Part shown: positions 17,591 to 26,771 of the stretch, one piece after another
Layout: every line of letters begins with the position of its first letter
Position numbering within the stretch: position 1 is the first letter of the stretch
From: Streptomyces fodineus
GTDB taxonomy: Bacteria > Actinomycetota > Actinomycetes > Streptomycetales > Streptomycetaceae
Assembly (NCBI RefSeq): GCF_001735805.1
Contig: NZ_CP017248.1
Location: 620,001 to 684,000 of the forward strand
Direction: 5' to 3'
DNA: 64,000 nt
The notes under the pieces: model-generated
Seen by the model: only the letters and a program-made list of their open reading frames with translations
The model's database searches: none
Told to the model about the DNA's origin: nothing
Made by a program: the position numbers and the translations under genes

Positions 17591-18397
17591 TCAGAAGGCC
17601 GTGTGGGCGAACCAGTTGTCGAGGACCGCGGTCGGTCCCGAGATCTCGAAGGCGGAGTCCTGGTACGACCGCCGCCCGTAGAGGAGGAGCAGGAGATCCG
17701 CCGCCTCGCCGCGCACCGCCGCCGTGACGGGCTCGGACTCCCCGGCCTCGCGGTCCGCGCCCGGCACGGGGCGGAAGCCGTCCGGGTCCAGCCGCACCCG
17801 CCACTCCTCGCCGTCGGCGTCCGTGCACCGGAACGCGAGGATCTCTCCGTCGCCGCGCAGCTTTGTCACCCCGGGGGCGAACAGGCCCGCGTAGGGCAGG
17901 TTGACGAGGAACTCGTCCACACCGTCCGCCGCGAGGACGGGGTCGATGTCCGAGGCCACGCCGACGGCGCGCTCCGCGTCCACCCGGTGCACCAGCGTCT
18001 CGAAGAGCATCCGGCGGACCCAGAACCGCGCGTGCGGGTCCTCGCCCCAGACCCACATCGGTGCCTCGGGATCGGTGTCCCGCAGGACGGCGGCCACGCC
18101 GGGCACGCCCGCCGCCACCCAGTCGGGATAGTCCCGCGGGTCCTGCGGCAGTCCCAGCTCGACGTCGCGGCTGCGGGGAGGCTCCTGCACCAGCCGGGTC
18201 AGCAGGGCGGAGAACCAGCGCTGCAGCGCTCCCACGTGCTGGGTGAGGTCGGCCAGGGTCCAGTCGGGGCAGGAGGGCACGGCACCCGCCGGGTCGGCGC
18301 CCTTCACCGTCTCGGCGAAGCGGAGGGTCTCGCGGGCCACGGCCTCGCGGTAGGTGTCGTACGGCAGAGGATGCCCCGCCCTGCTGTTCGCTGTCAT
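17591..18397 (-). CDS. Maleylpyruvate isomerase family mycothiol-dependent protein
   Basis: A 268-residue protein with an N-terminal DinB/MDMPI four-helix bundle (VPSCPDWTLADLTQHVGALQRWFSALL, about 40-66) and the C-terminal MDMPI domain (about 170-265, ending ISGPTAVLDNWF). The metal-site histidines expected are H in LTQHVG and H in ETLVHRVDAE (about 150), both present. Members use mycothiol as cofactor in isomerisation or conjugation; most genome copies have no known substrate. It lies 88 bases downstream of, and on the same strand as, the PAS-GAF phosphatase gene, so co-transcription is possible. Its stop is only 12 bases from the convergent phosphatase gene. Confidence 0.82.
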   Translation of the reverse strand: MTANSRAGHPLPYDTYREAVARETLRFAETVKGADPAGAVPSCPDWTLADLTQHVGALQRWFSALLTRLVQEPPRSRDVELGLPQDPRDYPDWVAAGVPGVAAVLRDTDPEAPMWVWGEDPHARFWVRRMLFETLVHRVDAERAVGVASDIDPVLAADGVDEFLVNLPYAGLFAPGVTKLRGDGEILAFRCTDADGEEWRVRLDPDGFRPVPGADREAGESEPVTAAVRGEAADLLLLLYGRRSYQDSAFEISGPTAVLDNWFAHTAF

Positions 18398-18485
18398 CTG
18401 CTGCCGCCGTCCTGTTCTGTTTCCGGATACGGATTCCGTCGCGGACAGTCTGGCCGCTGGAGTGCACTCGAAGGCAAGTCCCGGC

Positions 18486-20945
18486 TCAGGGGATCTCCTG
18501 CTCGGCCCAGATGACCTTCCCTTCGGCGGTGTACCGGGTGCCCCAGCGCTGGGCGAGCTGGGCCACCAGGAAGAGCCCGCGCCCGCCCTCGTCCGTGCTC
18601 CTGGCGTGCCTGAGCCGGGGGGCCGTACTGCTGGCGTCGGAGACCTCGCAGGTGAGACGGGCGTCGCGGAGGAGTCGTAGCCGGATGGGCGGAGTGGCGT
18701 AGCGGAGGGCGTTGGTGACGAGTTCGCTGACGACGAGTTCGGTCGTCAGGGCCAGCTCTTCGCCGAGACCCCAGTCCTCGGCCTGGCGGGTGGCTCGGGC
18801 GCGCAGGACGCCGACGGCGGCCGGGTCGGGGGGTACGTCCCAGGAGGCGACCCGGTCGGCGCCGAGCGCGTGGGTGCGGGTCAGGAGCAGGGCGACGTCG
18901 TCGGGCTGGGGCACGGGCACGAGCTGTCGCACGGCGGAGGCGCACAGCGTGTCGAGGTCCTCGCCGGTGCGGCCGAGGACCTCGCCGAGCCGGGCCATGC
19001 CGCGCTCCACGTCGTGGTCGCCGCCCTCGATGAGGCCGTTGGTGTAAAGGCCGAGGAGGCTGTTCTCGGCCAGTTCGATCTCGGTGGCCTCGAAGGCCAT
19101 TCCGCCCAGGCCGAGCGGGGGTCCGGGGGGAATCTCCGGGAAGCAGGCGTGTCCGTCCGGTGCCACGACGACGGGCGGCGGGTGTCCGGCGCGGGCCATC
19201 GCGCACCGCCGGGTGACCGGGTCGTACACGGCGTAGAGGCAGGTCGCGCCGATGACGGTGCTCCGGGCCGCCGGGCCGGCGGCACTCTCCTCGTCGCTCA
19301 GCCGGAGCACGAGGTCGTCGAGATGGGCGAGTAGTTCGTCTGGGGGCATCTCCATGGCGGCGAGGGCCTGCACCCCCGTGCGCAGCCGGCCCATGCTCGC
19401 CGCCGCGGTGATGCCGTGGCCCACCATGTCGCCGACGACGAGGCCCACCCGTGCGCCGGACAGCGGAATGACGTCGAACCAGTCGCCGCCGACGCCGCCG
19501 GAGGGGTCCGCCGGCAGATAGGAGGAGGCCACCTCCAGCGCGGTGCCGCCCGTCAGGGCGGCCGGCAGCAGGCTGCGTTGCAGGGTGACCGCCGCCGTGT
19601 GCTCCCTGGTGTAGCGGCGGGCGTTGTCCACGCACACCGCCGCGCGGCCCACGAGTTCCCGGGCCAGCAGGACGTCGTCCGGCCCGAAGGAGACGGGGTT
19701 GAGCGACCGGACGAACGTGGTGAGGCCGAGGGCGGTGTTCCGCGCCCGCATCGGCACGGCGATGAGCGAGTGCATGCCGTACTCGCGGATGCGTGCCGCA
19801 CGTTCGGGCTCCCGGGTGGCCCACAGCTTGTCGGAGGGGTCGAGGACCGGGATGAGCAGCGGTTCGCCGTCGATGATCAGGTGGGCGTCGTGCGGCGGCG
19901 GGAGGAAGTCGACCCGCTCGCCGATCTGGACGACGGCCTCGGGAGAGCCCTCGCGCACCGAGCGCAGCGCCGCCCGGCGCATCACCGGCCGGGCGGGCGC
20001 CGGCCCCGCGTCGCTCAGCCACGCCCCGTGGCCCTCGGTGCTGAGCACGGGTTCGAGCAGATCGACGATGACGAAGTCCGCGAAGCGGGGGACGGCGAAG
20101 TCGGCGAGTTCCTGGGCGGTCCGCATCACGTCGAGGGTCCTGCCGATGCTGGCGGCGGCTTCGTTGACCATGGTCAGCAGCTGGCGGGCGTGCCATCGCT
20201 CGGTGACGTCCTGGACCATGTAGCAGACGCCGGTGATGGCGTCGCCGGCGTCGACGAGGGGGAAGAACGAGGCCGTGTAGGCGTGCCGGCGGTGCGGATC
20301 GGCCCAGCTCCAGCCCACGTACTCGTAGTCGGTCACCGGCATGCCCGTCGCGAGCACCTTGCGCATCAGCCCTTCCAGGGTCTGCGCCTCCAGCCCGGGC
20401 AGCAGCTCGCCCAGGCGCCGCCCGAGCCGTTCGTCGCGGGGGACCCCGCCCAACCGTTCCAGGGTGTCGTTCAGCCAGACGTACCGCAGTTCGGTGTCCA
20501 TGACGGCCATGCCGACCGGGGCCCGGGTCAGGAATCCGTCCAGGACCGACTGGCCCATGGTCCACCGTTGCCGCTCTTCCCGGGCCGACACGAGGAAGCA
20601 CTCGGCGCCGCCCATGCGGAACGAGGCCGAGACCCGCAGCTGGATGACGAGGCTGCGGCCGTCCCGGTGCCGTACGGCGATCTGCCCGCTCCAGCCGTTT
20701 CCGGCGCGGCACCGCCGCGCGACTCCGGCGAGCCGTGCGGGGTCCCCGCGCACGGCCAGCAGGCGCGCGGCGGAGGTGCCGACGACGTCCGGTGCCGGGT
20801 AGCCGAGGAGTGCCTCGGCGCTGCGGGTCCAGGCGACGACGACGCCGTGTTCCGATAGCACCGCAGCCGCGTCGGTGGACGCGTCGAAAAGGTCACCCGG
20901 TCTCCCGGGCCTCGGTGCGGCGGAGCGCTCTCGTGCAGGTTCCAT
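18486..20945 (-). CDS. PAS-PAS-GAF-SpoIIE phosphatase with HATPase domain
   Basis: An 819-residue cytoplasmic sensor regulator. Order of domains: PAS (about 15-115), PAS (about 135-240), GAF (about 265-430), SpoIIE/PP2C (about 445-665) and a HATPase_c anti-sigma-kinase-like domain (about 690-819; ELVVSELVTNALRYA, GGRGLFLVAQLAQRWG). The phosphatase has GGVGGDWFDVI, VVGDMVGHG and RAGHPPPVV. However, the usual YTDG metal motif reads YTNGLIEGG: codon 19040-19038 is AAC where GAC is expected. Catalysis may be impaired, leaving the kinase-like module dominant. The start is GTG 20954 or ATG 20945, the latter having GGTGGA before it. It is divergent from a similar phosphatase at 21127. Confidence 0.88.
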   Translation of the reverse strand: MEPARERSAAPRPGRPGDLFDASTDAAAVLSEHGVVVAWTRSAEALLGYPAPDVVGTSAARLLAVRGDPARLAGVARRCRAGNGWSGQIAVRHRDGRSLVIQLRVSASFRMGGAECFLVSAREERQRWTMGQSVLDGFLTRAPVGMAVMDTELRYVWLNDTLERLGGVPRDERLGRRLGELLPGLEAQTLEGLMRKVLATGMPVTDYEYVGWSWADPHRRHAYTASFFPLVDAGDAITGVCYMVQDVTERWHARQLLTMVNEAAASIGRTLDVMRTAQELADFAVPRFADFVIVDLLEPVLSTEGHGAWLSDAGPAPARPVMRRAALRSVREGSPEAVVQIGERVDFLPPPHDAHLIIDGEPLLIPVLDPSDKLWATREPERAARIREYGMHSLIAVPMRARNTALGLTTFVRSLNPVSFGPDDVLLARELVGRAAVCVDNARRYTREHTAAVTLQRSLLPAALTGGTALEVASSYLPADPSGGVGGDWFDVIPLSGARVGLVVGDMVGHGITAAASMGRLRTGVQALAAMEMPPDELLAHLDDLVLRLSDEESAAGPAARSTVIGATCLYAVYDPVTRRCAMARAGHPPPVVVAPDGHACFPEIPPGPPLGLGGMAFEATEIELAENSLLGLYTNGLIEGGDHDVERGMARLGEVLGRTGEDLDTLCASAVRQLVPVPQPDDVALLLTRTHALGADRVASWDVPPDPAAVGVLRARATRQAEDWGLGEELALTTELVVSELVTNALRYATPPIRLRLLRDARLTCEVSDASSTAPRLRHARSTDEGGRGLFLVAQLAQRWGTRYTAEGKVIWAEQEIP

Positions 20946-20954
20946 CGGTTCCAC

Positions 20955-21126
20955 CCATACACCACTATGAGCCCTTTTATTGGGTTATATACATGAACGC
21001 GGCGAGGAGTGATCGCTCCGCCCGGACACGCCGCCGTGCGGTTGGGCCTGGCCGACGCCGGAGGGACCATGGAAGCGCGGTCGTCAGCGCCTGCGTGCTT
21101 GTCCGGACGGTGGAGGTGGACCCGGT
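20955..21126. promoter_or_regulatory. AT-rich promoter region between two phosphatase genes
   Basis: A stretch around 20967-20995 (CTTTTATTGGGTTATATACA) is strikingly AT-rich for this genome and lies between the divergent starts. It probably holds one or both promoters. TATATA at 20986-20991 could be a -10 element for the plus-strand gene. No clear palindrome was seen. Confidence 0.35.
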
Positions 21127-23181
21127 ATGGCAGTGGACTCCTTCGAAGCCGGCCGCGACGAGCCGCCCCGGCCGACCGGGCTGCTGGACATGCTGAGCGT
21201 GGCCGCGGTGGCCCTCGACACCCGCGGCCGGATCGTCTTCTGGACCCCGCAGGCCGAGGAGCTCTTCGGCTACTCGTCGGAGGAGGCCCTCGGCAGGCCC
21301 GCAGCGCGCCTGCTCATCCACCCGGAGCACCTGCAGGCCGTGGTGAGTCTGTTCACGGAAGTGCTGGAGACCGGCCGGGGCTGGGCCGGCGCCTTTCCGA
21401 TCCGGCACAAGGACGGCAGCAGTCGGCTGACGGAGTTCCGGACCATGCGCCTGCTGGACGACCTCGGGGACGTCTACGCCCTGGGCATCGCGGCCGACCA
21501 TACCCTGCTCCAGCGCGTCGAGACCGATCTGGCGCTGTGCGAGCGGCTGATCAACCAGTCCCCGATCGGTCTGGCCCTCCTCGACCCCGAGCTGCGCTAT
21601 CTCCTGGTGAACCCGGCGCTGGAGCGGATCGACGGCATTCCCGCCGAGGACCACATCGGCCGCGACCTGCGGGAGACCCTGCCCTTCCCGGACGTCGAGA
21701 CCGTCGCGTCCGCGCTGCGCCAGGTGCTCACCACCGGTACGCCCCTGCTGGACCAGTACCACGTCGGCCGTCCCCCGGCCGATCCCGATCACGAGCACGC
21801 CTGGTCGCTGTCCTTCTACCGCCTGGAGGATCCCACCGGGCGGATCCTGGGGGCGGCCGTCTCGGTCGTCGACGTCACCGAGCGGCACCGCGCGGCGGCC
21901 GAGGCCGACCGGGCGCGGCGGCGCCTGGCGCTCATCGCAGACGCCTCCGCGCGGGTCGGCACCGCGCTGGACGTGGAGCAGACGGCCCATGAACTGGCCG
22001 AGATCGCGGCGCCGGCGATGGCCGACGTGGCCGCCGTGGACGTCCTCGACTCCGCGCTGTCCTGCCGCCGGATACGCAAACCGGACAACGGTCCGGAGCT
22101 CTTCCGGGCCCTCGCCCTGAAGGCGGCCCATCCCACGCCCGCGCTGCGCGCCGCAGACCCGCCCGGCGACCTCGCCGCCTATGAGGGCGACCGCCTGGTC
22201 ACCCTGTGCGTCCACACCGGGCGGCCGGTCCTGGTACGTCACGTCGGGCCGCACGATCTGCCCCGCATCGCCCGGGACGCCGCGGGCGGCGCCCTGCTCG
22301 CGGAGGCCGGCGTCCACTCGTATCTCGCCGTGCCGCTGATCGCCCACGGCGAGGTGCTGGGCGTCCTCGACCTCAAGCGGACCCGGCATCCGGCGCCGTT
22401 CGACGAGGACGACGTGGTCCTGGCCGCCGAACTCGCCGGCCGGGCCGCCGTGGCCATCGACAACGCCCGCTGGTTCCAGAGCGTGCGCAACACCGCGCTC
22501 ACCCTGCAGCGCAGTCTGCTGCCCGACCACTCGGCCCACCACACGGGCCTGGAGCTCGCCTCGCGCTACCAGCCCGCGCAGGCCACCAGCGAGGTGGGCG
22601 GTGACTGGTACGACGTCATCCCGCTGACCGACGACAAGACCGCCCTGGTGGTGGGCGACGTCATGGGCAACGGCATCGACGCGGCCGCCACCATGGGCCG
22701 GCTGCGTACGGCCACCTGCGCCTATGCCGATCTCGACCTCGCGCCGGGCGCGATACTCCAGCACCTGGACAAGATCACCTGCGATCTGGAGCACTACATC
22801 GTCACCTGCCTGTACGCGGTGTACGACCCCCGCACCGGCCGGTGCAGCATCGCCAACGCCGGACACATGCCGCCCGCGCTCGCGCGGCCCGGCGCCGCGC
22901 CGAGGCTCCTGGAGCTGCCGACCGGGGCGCCGCTCGGCGTCGGCGGTGTCCGGTTCGAGACCACCTCGGTCGCGCTGCTCCCCGGTGATGTGCTGGTCCT
23001 GTACACCGACGGCCTGGTGGAGACCCGCCAGCACGCCATCGACGACCGGCTGAACGCCCTGCTGGACCTCCTGGACGAGCCGCACAGACCGCTGGAGGAG
23101 ACCTGCGACATCCTGCTGTACGGGCTGCGCAACCCCGACGACCACGACGACGTGGCCCTGCTCATCGCCCGGGCCCTGTAG
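21127..23181 (+). CDS. PAS-PAS-GAF-SpoIIE serine phosphatase
   Basis: A 684-residue soluble sensor phosphatase: PAS (about 18-120), PAS (about 135-255), GAF (about 270-430) and SpoIIE/PP2C (about 460-684). All metal motifs are intact (EVGGDWYDVIPL, VVGDVMGNGIDAAA, NAGHMPPAL, VLYTDGLVETR, DDVALLIARA). It resembles its divergent neighbour closely in layout but lacks the HATPase domain, so the pair looks like related proteins split between phosphatase-only and phosphatase-plus-kinase forms. The PAS and GAF domains suggest a small-molecule, redox or light signal feeding a partner-switching cascade. No anti-sigma or sigma gene is adjacent. The true start may be ATG 21127, as the leader lacks a strong Shine-Dalgarno. 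Confidence 0.88.
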   Translation: MAVDSFEAGRDEPPRPTGLLDMLSVAAVALDTRGRIVFWTPQAEELFGYSSEEALGRPAARLLIHPEHLQAVVSLFTEVLETGRGWAGAFPIRHKDGSSRLTEFRTMRLLDDLGDVYALGIAADHTLLQRVETDLALCERLINQSPIGLALLDPELRYLLVNPALERIDGIPAEDHIGRDLRETLPFPDVETVASALRQVLTTGTPLLDQYHVGRPPADPDHEHAWSLSFYRLEDPTGRILGAAVSVVDVTERHRAAAEADRARRRLALIADASARVGTALDVEQTAHELAEIAAPAMADVAAVDVLDSALSCRRIRKPDNGPELFRALALKAAHPTPALRAADPPGDLAAYEGDRLVTLCVHTGRPVLVRHVGPHDLPRIARDAAGGALLAEAGVHSYLAVPLIAHGEVLGVLDLKRTRHPAPFDEDDVVLAAELAGRAAVAIDNARWFQSVRNTALTLQRSLLPDHSAHHTGLELASRYQPAQATSEVGGDWYDVIPLTDDKTALVVGDVMGNGIDAAATMGRLRTATCAYADLDLAPGAILQHLDKITCDLEHYIVTCLYAVYDPRTGRCSIANAGHMPPALARPGAAPRLLELPTGAPLGVGGVRFETTSVALLPGDVLVLYTDGLVETRQHAIDDRLNALLDLLDEPHRPLEETCDILLYGLRNPDDHDDVALLIARAL

Positions 23182-23299
23182 GCCGCGGCGCGCCCCTTCC
23201 CTGAACCGTGTCACGTGGTGGACACTCCGCCCACCAGACCCATGTCGTCACCCTGGTCGCCGCGCTCTCCCCCACTCCCTACCGTCAAGGGCTCCCCAG

Positions 23300-25219
23300 A
23301 TGCCGATCGCCCCTGCCGCCCTGCGCCTGGCCGTCGCCGTCGCGGGCTTCCTGCTCGCCGCCACCTCGTCCTCCACGGACTCCGCGGCCCCAAAGTCGCA
23401 CATCCCCACGGCAGTTGACGCCACGGCACCGGCCGCGTGGGCTCCGCCGCTGTCCACGCAGGGCCGCTACATCGTCGACGGCCAGGGCAACCGCTTCCGA
23501 CTCAAGGGCGCCAACTGGGACGGCGCACAGGGCTCGTGGGCGGGCAGCGGCAGCACCGACGATCCCGCCAACCATCACGCCGGCCAGGACTCCCACGGCA
23601 TCCCACTCGGCCTGGACCGCGTCCCGATCGGCCAACTGCTCGCCGATTTCCACCAGTTGGGCATCAACACCATCCGGCTGCCGTTCTCCAACGAGATGAT
23701 CCACACGACGACCCCGGTACCCGACACCGCGGTCACCGCCAATCCTCGACTGCGGGGCAGGACACCGCTGCAGATCTATGACGCCGTGGTCGACGCGCTC
23801 AGCGCGAGCGGGTTCGCCGTGATCCTCAACAATCACACCAACACCTCCCGCTGGTGCTGCGGGATCGACGGCAACGAGCGCTGGAACAGCTCGCAGTCGA
23901 CGCAACAGTGGGCCGACGACTGGGTGTTCATGGCCCGCCGCTATGCCGAAGTCCCCCGGGTCGTGGGAGCGGACCTGTACAACGAGGTACGGCGCGATGT
24001 GCTGGACGACCCCAACTGGGGCCTGGGCGACGACCACGACTGGTACGCCGCGGCCCGGCTCGCCGCGGACCGCATCCTCACCGAGGCCGACCCGCGCCTG
24101 CTGATCGTCATCGAAGGCATCAACTGGACCGGCATACCCGTGGACGGACTCCCCCACGGCCGCCCCGTGCTGACCCCCGCCCGCACCCTGTCGCACACCC
24201 TCGTCGACGCCCACAAGCTCGTCACTTCCGCGCACTTCTACGGCTACACCGGCCCCCACCACAGCGGCGCGACCGGCATCGGCGAGACCCACGATCCCCG
24301 CTACCAGGACCTGAGCCGGGACGACCTGTACGCGGCGCTCCAGGACGAGGCGTTCTTCGCCGAGGAGCCGGGCCGGCACTACACCGCACCCGTCTGGGTC
24401 AGCGAATTCGGCATCGGCGCGGGCGAGACGAACCCGGCCGCCCGCGCCTGGTTCACGAACATCACCGACTACTTCGCCGACCACGACACCGACTTCGCCT
24501 TCTGGCCGCTCGTCGGCTTCGCGGGTCACGACGACTGGGCGCTGCTGCGGTACGACGAGTCGGGGCATCGCTCCGGCATCCTCGACGCGGGCGACTGGCG
24601 CGCCGCGGCGTGGCAGCACCTCATGACCGCGCCCAGTGACACCGGTCCGGTGAAGGGCGTTCCCGTCCGGCGGATGCTCGCCATCGACCACGGGGACGCG
24701 GTGGAGTCGGTGCGCGTGCGGGCCGCGGGTGACTGGGATCCCGGGGCGTACAAGGCCGCCTGCCCCGACGGGCTGCGGCTCATCGGTCTCGGCCACACCA
24801 GCGGCCGGGGGCTGTGCACGGACAGCACCGGCAGCGGCCCGGACGACCTGCGCGCGGCCTCCGCGGGCCAGACGGTCGTCACGGACGAGCGCTATGTCCC
24901 TGCCGGCGGCGACTGGGCGTCCGGATACACCAAGTTGCAGTGCCCTGGCGGCAGTTTCCTCATCGGATACAGCGCCCGCGGAGAGCGGGTGTCGGCGGCC
25001 CTGTGCGTGCCCGCCCGGAGCCCGCTGGCGGGCGCGGGCCGCACGGTGTGGTTCGACCGGTCCGACAACCGTCCCTCCGACGCCGCCGGCGGCGACTTCG
25101 CGTACGGCGACTACAAGGGCCAGTGCGCCGACGACGAATACGCCGACGGCATCGCCTTCACCACCCGGGTGGGCAGCCGGGCCGGGCCGGACGCCCTACT
25201 CTGCCGTCGGTTGCCCTGA
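23300..25219 (+). CDS. Secreted GH5 glycosidase with C-terminal accessory region
   Basis: A 639-residue exported protein. A short Sec signal (LRLAVAVAGFLLAATSSS) leads into a GH5 TIM barrel from about residue 50 (GRYIVDGQGNRFRLKGANWDG). The acid/base Glu is in ADLYNEVRRDV (about 233) and the nucleophile Glu in VWVSEFGIGAG (about 368); HINTIRLPFS-type and ILNNHTNT strands support the clan. From about residue 455 a further region of about 180 residues with paired Cys (AACPDG...GLCTD, LQCPGG...ALCVP, GQCADD...LLCRR) repeats three times and may be a binding or stability module. Likely activity is an endo-beta-glucanase or mannanase. The 3' end overlaps the convergent TetR gene by 24 bases. Confidence 0.85.
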   Translation: MPIAPAALRLAVAVAGFLLAATSSSTDSAAPKSHIPTAVDATAPAAWAPPLSTQGRYIVDGQGNRFRLKGANWDGAQGSWAGSGSTDDPANHHAGQDSHGIPLGLDRVPIGQLLADFHQLGINTIRLPFSNEMIHTTTPVPDTAVTANPRLRGRTPLQIYDAVVDALSASGFAVILNNHTNTSRWCCGIDGNERWNSSQSTQQWADDWVFMARRYAEVPRVVGADLYNEVRRDVLDDPNWGLGDDHDWYAAARLAADRILTEADPRLLIVIEGINWTGIPVDGLPHGRPVLTPARTLSHTLVDAHKLVTSAHFYGYTGPHHSGATGIGETHDPRYQDLSRDDLYAALQDEAFFAEEPGRHYTAPVWVSEFGIGAGETNPAARAWFTNITDYFADHDTDFAFWPLVGFAGHDDWALLRYDESGHRSGILDAGDWRAAAWQHLMTAPSDTGPVKGVPVRRMLAIDHGDAVESVRVRAAGDWDPGAYKAACPDGLRLIGLGHTSGRGLCTDSTGSGPDDLRAASAGQTVVTDERYVPAGGDWASGYTKLQCPGGSFLIGYSARGERVSAALCVPARSPLAGAGRTVWFDRSDNRPSDAAGGDFAYGDYKGQCADDEYADGIAFTTRVGSRAGPDALLCRRLP

Positions 25220-25807
25220 AGCGGCCGGGAGAGACCGGTCGGCGGCCCCTCGCACCAGCAGCAGGAGGGCGTCGACCAGGTCCTCGGCGGGGCTGCCCGT
25301 GGCCAGCCGCCGCAGTTGCAGGCCCATCACCAGGGCGACGGTCGTGGCGGCGAGGTGTTCCGCGTCGGGGACGCCGAGCGCGCCGAGAATCCGGGCGGCG
25401 AGCAGGTCGTAGGCCCGGAACGCCTCGGCCGCCGCCTCCCGCAGCCGTTCGTCGCGCCCGGCGTGGAGATACAGCTCGAAGGGCGCGAGATGGGCGCTGT
25501 CCAGCGCCGAGCCGCAGGCCACCTGGCCGGCCAGGGACGCCGCGTCCGCCACGTCCAGGCCCTCCGTCTGGCACTGCTCGGCGAGTTCGGTGAAGTGCCG
25601 CGCTTCCTCGCGCACGAAGTACAGCAGGCTCTCCCGCAGCAGCTCGTGCTGGGTCTCGAAGTGGTAGGTGACCGAACCGAGGGACACACCCGCCTCCTTG
25701 GCGATCCTCCGGTTGGTGACCGCGGCGACTCCGTCCTCGCCGATGATCCGCAGGACGGCGGTGATGATGCGCTGGCGCATCGGGGCGGAGGGGGCAGCGT
25801 GCGGCAT
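25196..25807 (-). CDS. TetR-family repressor
   Basis: A 203-residue TetR regulator. The HTH lies at about residues 8-55 (MRQRIITAVLRIIGEDGVAAVTNRRIAKEAGVSLGSVTYHFETQHELL) and is followed by a helical ligand domain. The ATG at 25807 is preferred over 25816 because GGAAGA then has proper spacing. It is divergent from the SDR gene at 25936, with an 18-base perfect palindrome between them (25902-25919), so it very likely represses that gene and itself. The last 24 bases overlap the end of the GH5 gene on the other strand. Confidence 0.88.
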   Translation of the reverse strand: MPHAAPSAPMRQRIITAVLRIIGEDGVAAVTNRRIAKEAGVSLGSVTYHFETQHELLRESLLYFVREEARHFTELAEQCQTEGLDVADAASLAGQVACGSALDSAHLAPFELYLHAGRDERLREAAAEAFRAYDLLAARILGALGVPDAEHLAATTVALVMGLQLRRLATGSPAEDLVDALLLLVRGAADRSLPAASGQPTAE

Positions 25808-25901
25808 GACGTGCATTCTTCCATCACCGGTGGCCAGGTCCGCCGGGCATGGGCGCAGGGAGTCGCCCGGTCCTGTGGACAGTGGCGTCCGGGCTCCCTA
25901 T

Positions 25902-25919
25902 TGTTCGTTCGAACGAACA
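25902..25919. promoter_or_regulatory. 18-bp palindromic TetR operator
   Basis: TGTTCGTTC (25902-25910) and GAACGAACA (25911-25919) form a perfect uninterrupted palindrome between the divergent TetR and SDR starts, 16 bases before the SDR start codon and beside its Shine-Dalgarno. It is the evident binding site of the adjacent TetR protein. Confidence 0.75.
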
Positions 25920-25935
25920 GTCATGGGAGGTAGTC

Positions 25936-26727
25936 GTGCGCATTGCCGGGTCAACCGTTCTGCTCACCGGCGTCACCGGCGGCATCGGCGGCGCCCTCGC
26001 CGCCGAACTGTCCGCTCATGGCGCCCGGCTCGTGCTCACCGGCCGCCGGGTGGAGGCGCTGAAACCCCTCGCGGATCGCTACGGCGCCCGGACGATCCCG
26101 GCGGATCTGGCCGACCCCGACGACGTGCGGCGGCTGGCCGAGGAGGCCGCCGATACGGACATCCTGATCGCCAACGCGGCCTTGCCCTCCAGCGGCGACG
26201 TCCTCGACTACACGCCGGAGCAGATCGACCGGGCCCTCGCGGTGAACCTGCGCGCCCCCGCGATGCTCGCCCGGCTGCTCGCTCCCGGCATGGTGGCCGC
26301 CGGACGGGGCCACATCTGCTTCGTCGGGTCGCTGTCCGGCATGGCGGCCACCAAGTCCTCGTCCCTGTACACCGCGACGAAGTTCGGGCTGCGCGGCTTC
26401 TCGCTCGCTTTCCGCCAGGATCTGCACGGTACGGGTGTCGGCGTCTCGATCGTCCAGCCGGGTTTCGTCCGGGATCTGGGCATGTTCGCGAAGACCGGCT
26501 CGTCGACGCCCGGCGGCGTCCGCACCGTCTCGCCGCAGCAGGTCTGCAAGGGCGTGACGCGGGCGATCGAACGCGATGCCGCCGAGATCAACGTGGCGCC
26601 GCCCGAGCTGCGCTTCCTCACCAAGGTCGCGTCGCAGTTCCCGGGGTTCGCGGAGCGGGTGCAGCGGCTGGCGGGGGCGGAGCGGACGGTGAGCGCGATC
26701 GTGGCGGCGCAGCGCGAGAGCCGCTGA
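25936..26727 (+). CDS. Short-chain dehydrogenase/reductase
   Basis: A 263-residue classical SDR. The cofactor motif is T-G-x3-G-x-G (TGVTGGIGGALAAEL, about 10-24), NAA(L) lies near residue 82, and Ser, Tyr and Lys of the active site are in VGSLSGMAATKSSSLYTATKFGL (about 135-157; Y-x3-K). The GTG at 25936 is the start because GGGAGG lies 5 bases before it and the palindromic operator lies upstream. It is controlled by the divergent TetR gene. The substrate is unknown; TetR-SDR pairs often handle xenobiotic or lipid carbonyls. Confidence 0.88.
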   Translation: MRIAGSTVLLTGVTGGIGGALAAELSAHGARLVLTGRRVEALKPLADRYGARTIPADLADPDDVRRLAEEAADTDILIANAALPSSGDVLDYTPEQIDRALAVNLRAPAMLARLLAPGMVAAGRGHICFVGSLSGMAATKSSSLYTATKFGLRGFSLAFRQDLHGTGVGVSIVQPGFVRDLGMFAKTGSSTPGGVRTVSPQQVCKGVTRAIERDAAEINVAPPELRFLTKVASQFPGFAERVQRLAGAERTVSAIVAAQRESR

Positions 26728-26771
26728 GGCGCCGCTGCCGGAGCAGTTGCTCCTGCGCTGTCAGTCCGCGC

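Noticed and set aside
18394..20712. Long Arg/Pro/Gly-rich minus-strand frame within the PAS-GAF phosphatase gene
   Set aside because: Out-of-frame shadow of a gene with clear PAS, GAF, PP2C and HATPase motifs.
16370..23181. New multi-gene signalling island
   Set aside because: The clustering is real but each protein belongs to a known family, and without partner genes no novel system can be claimed; kept only as an observation.
26740..26753. Hairpin after the SDR gene as a terminator
   Set aside because: Only a 5-6 base stem with a 2-4 base loop, which is too weak to claim.
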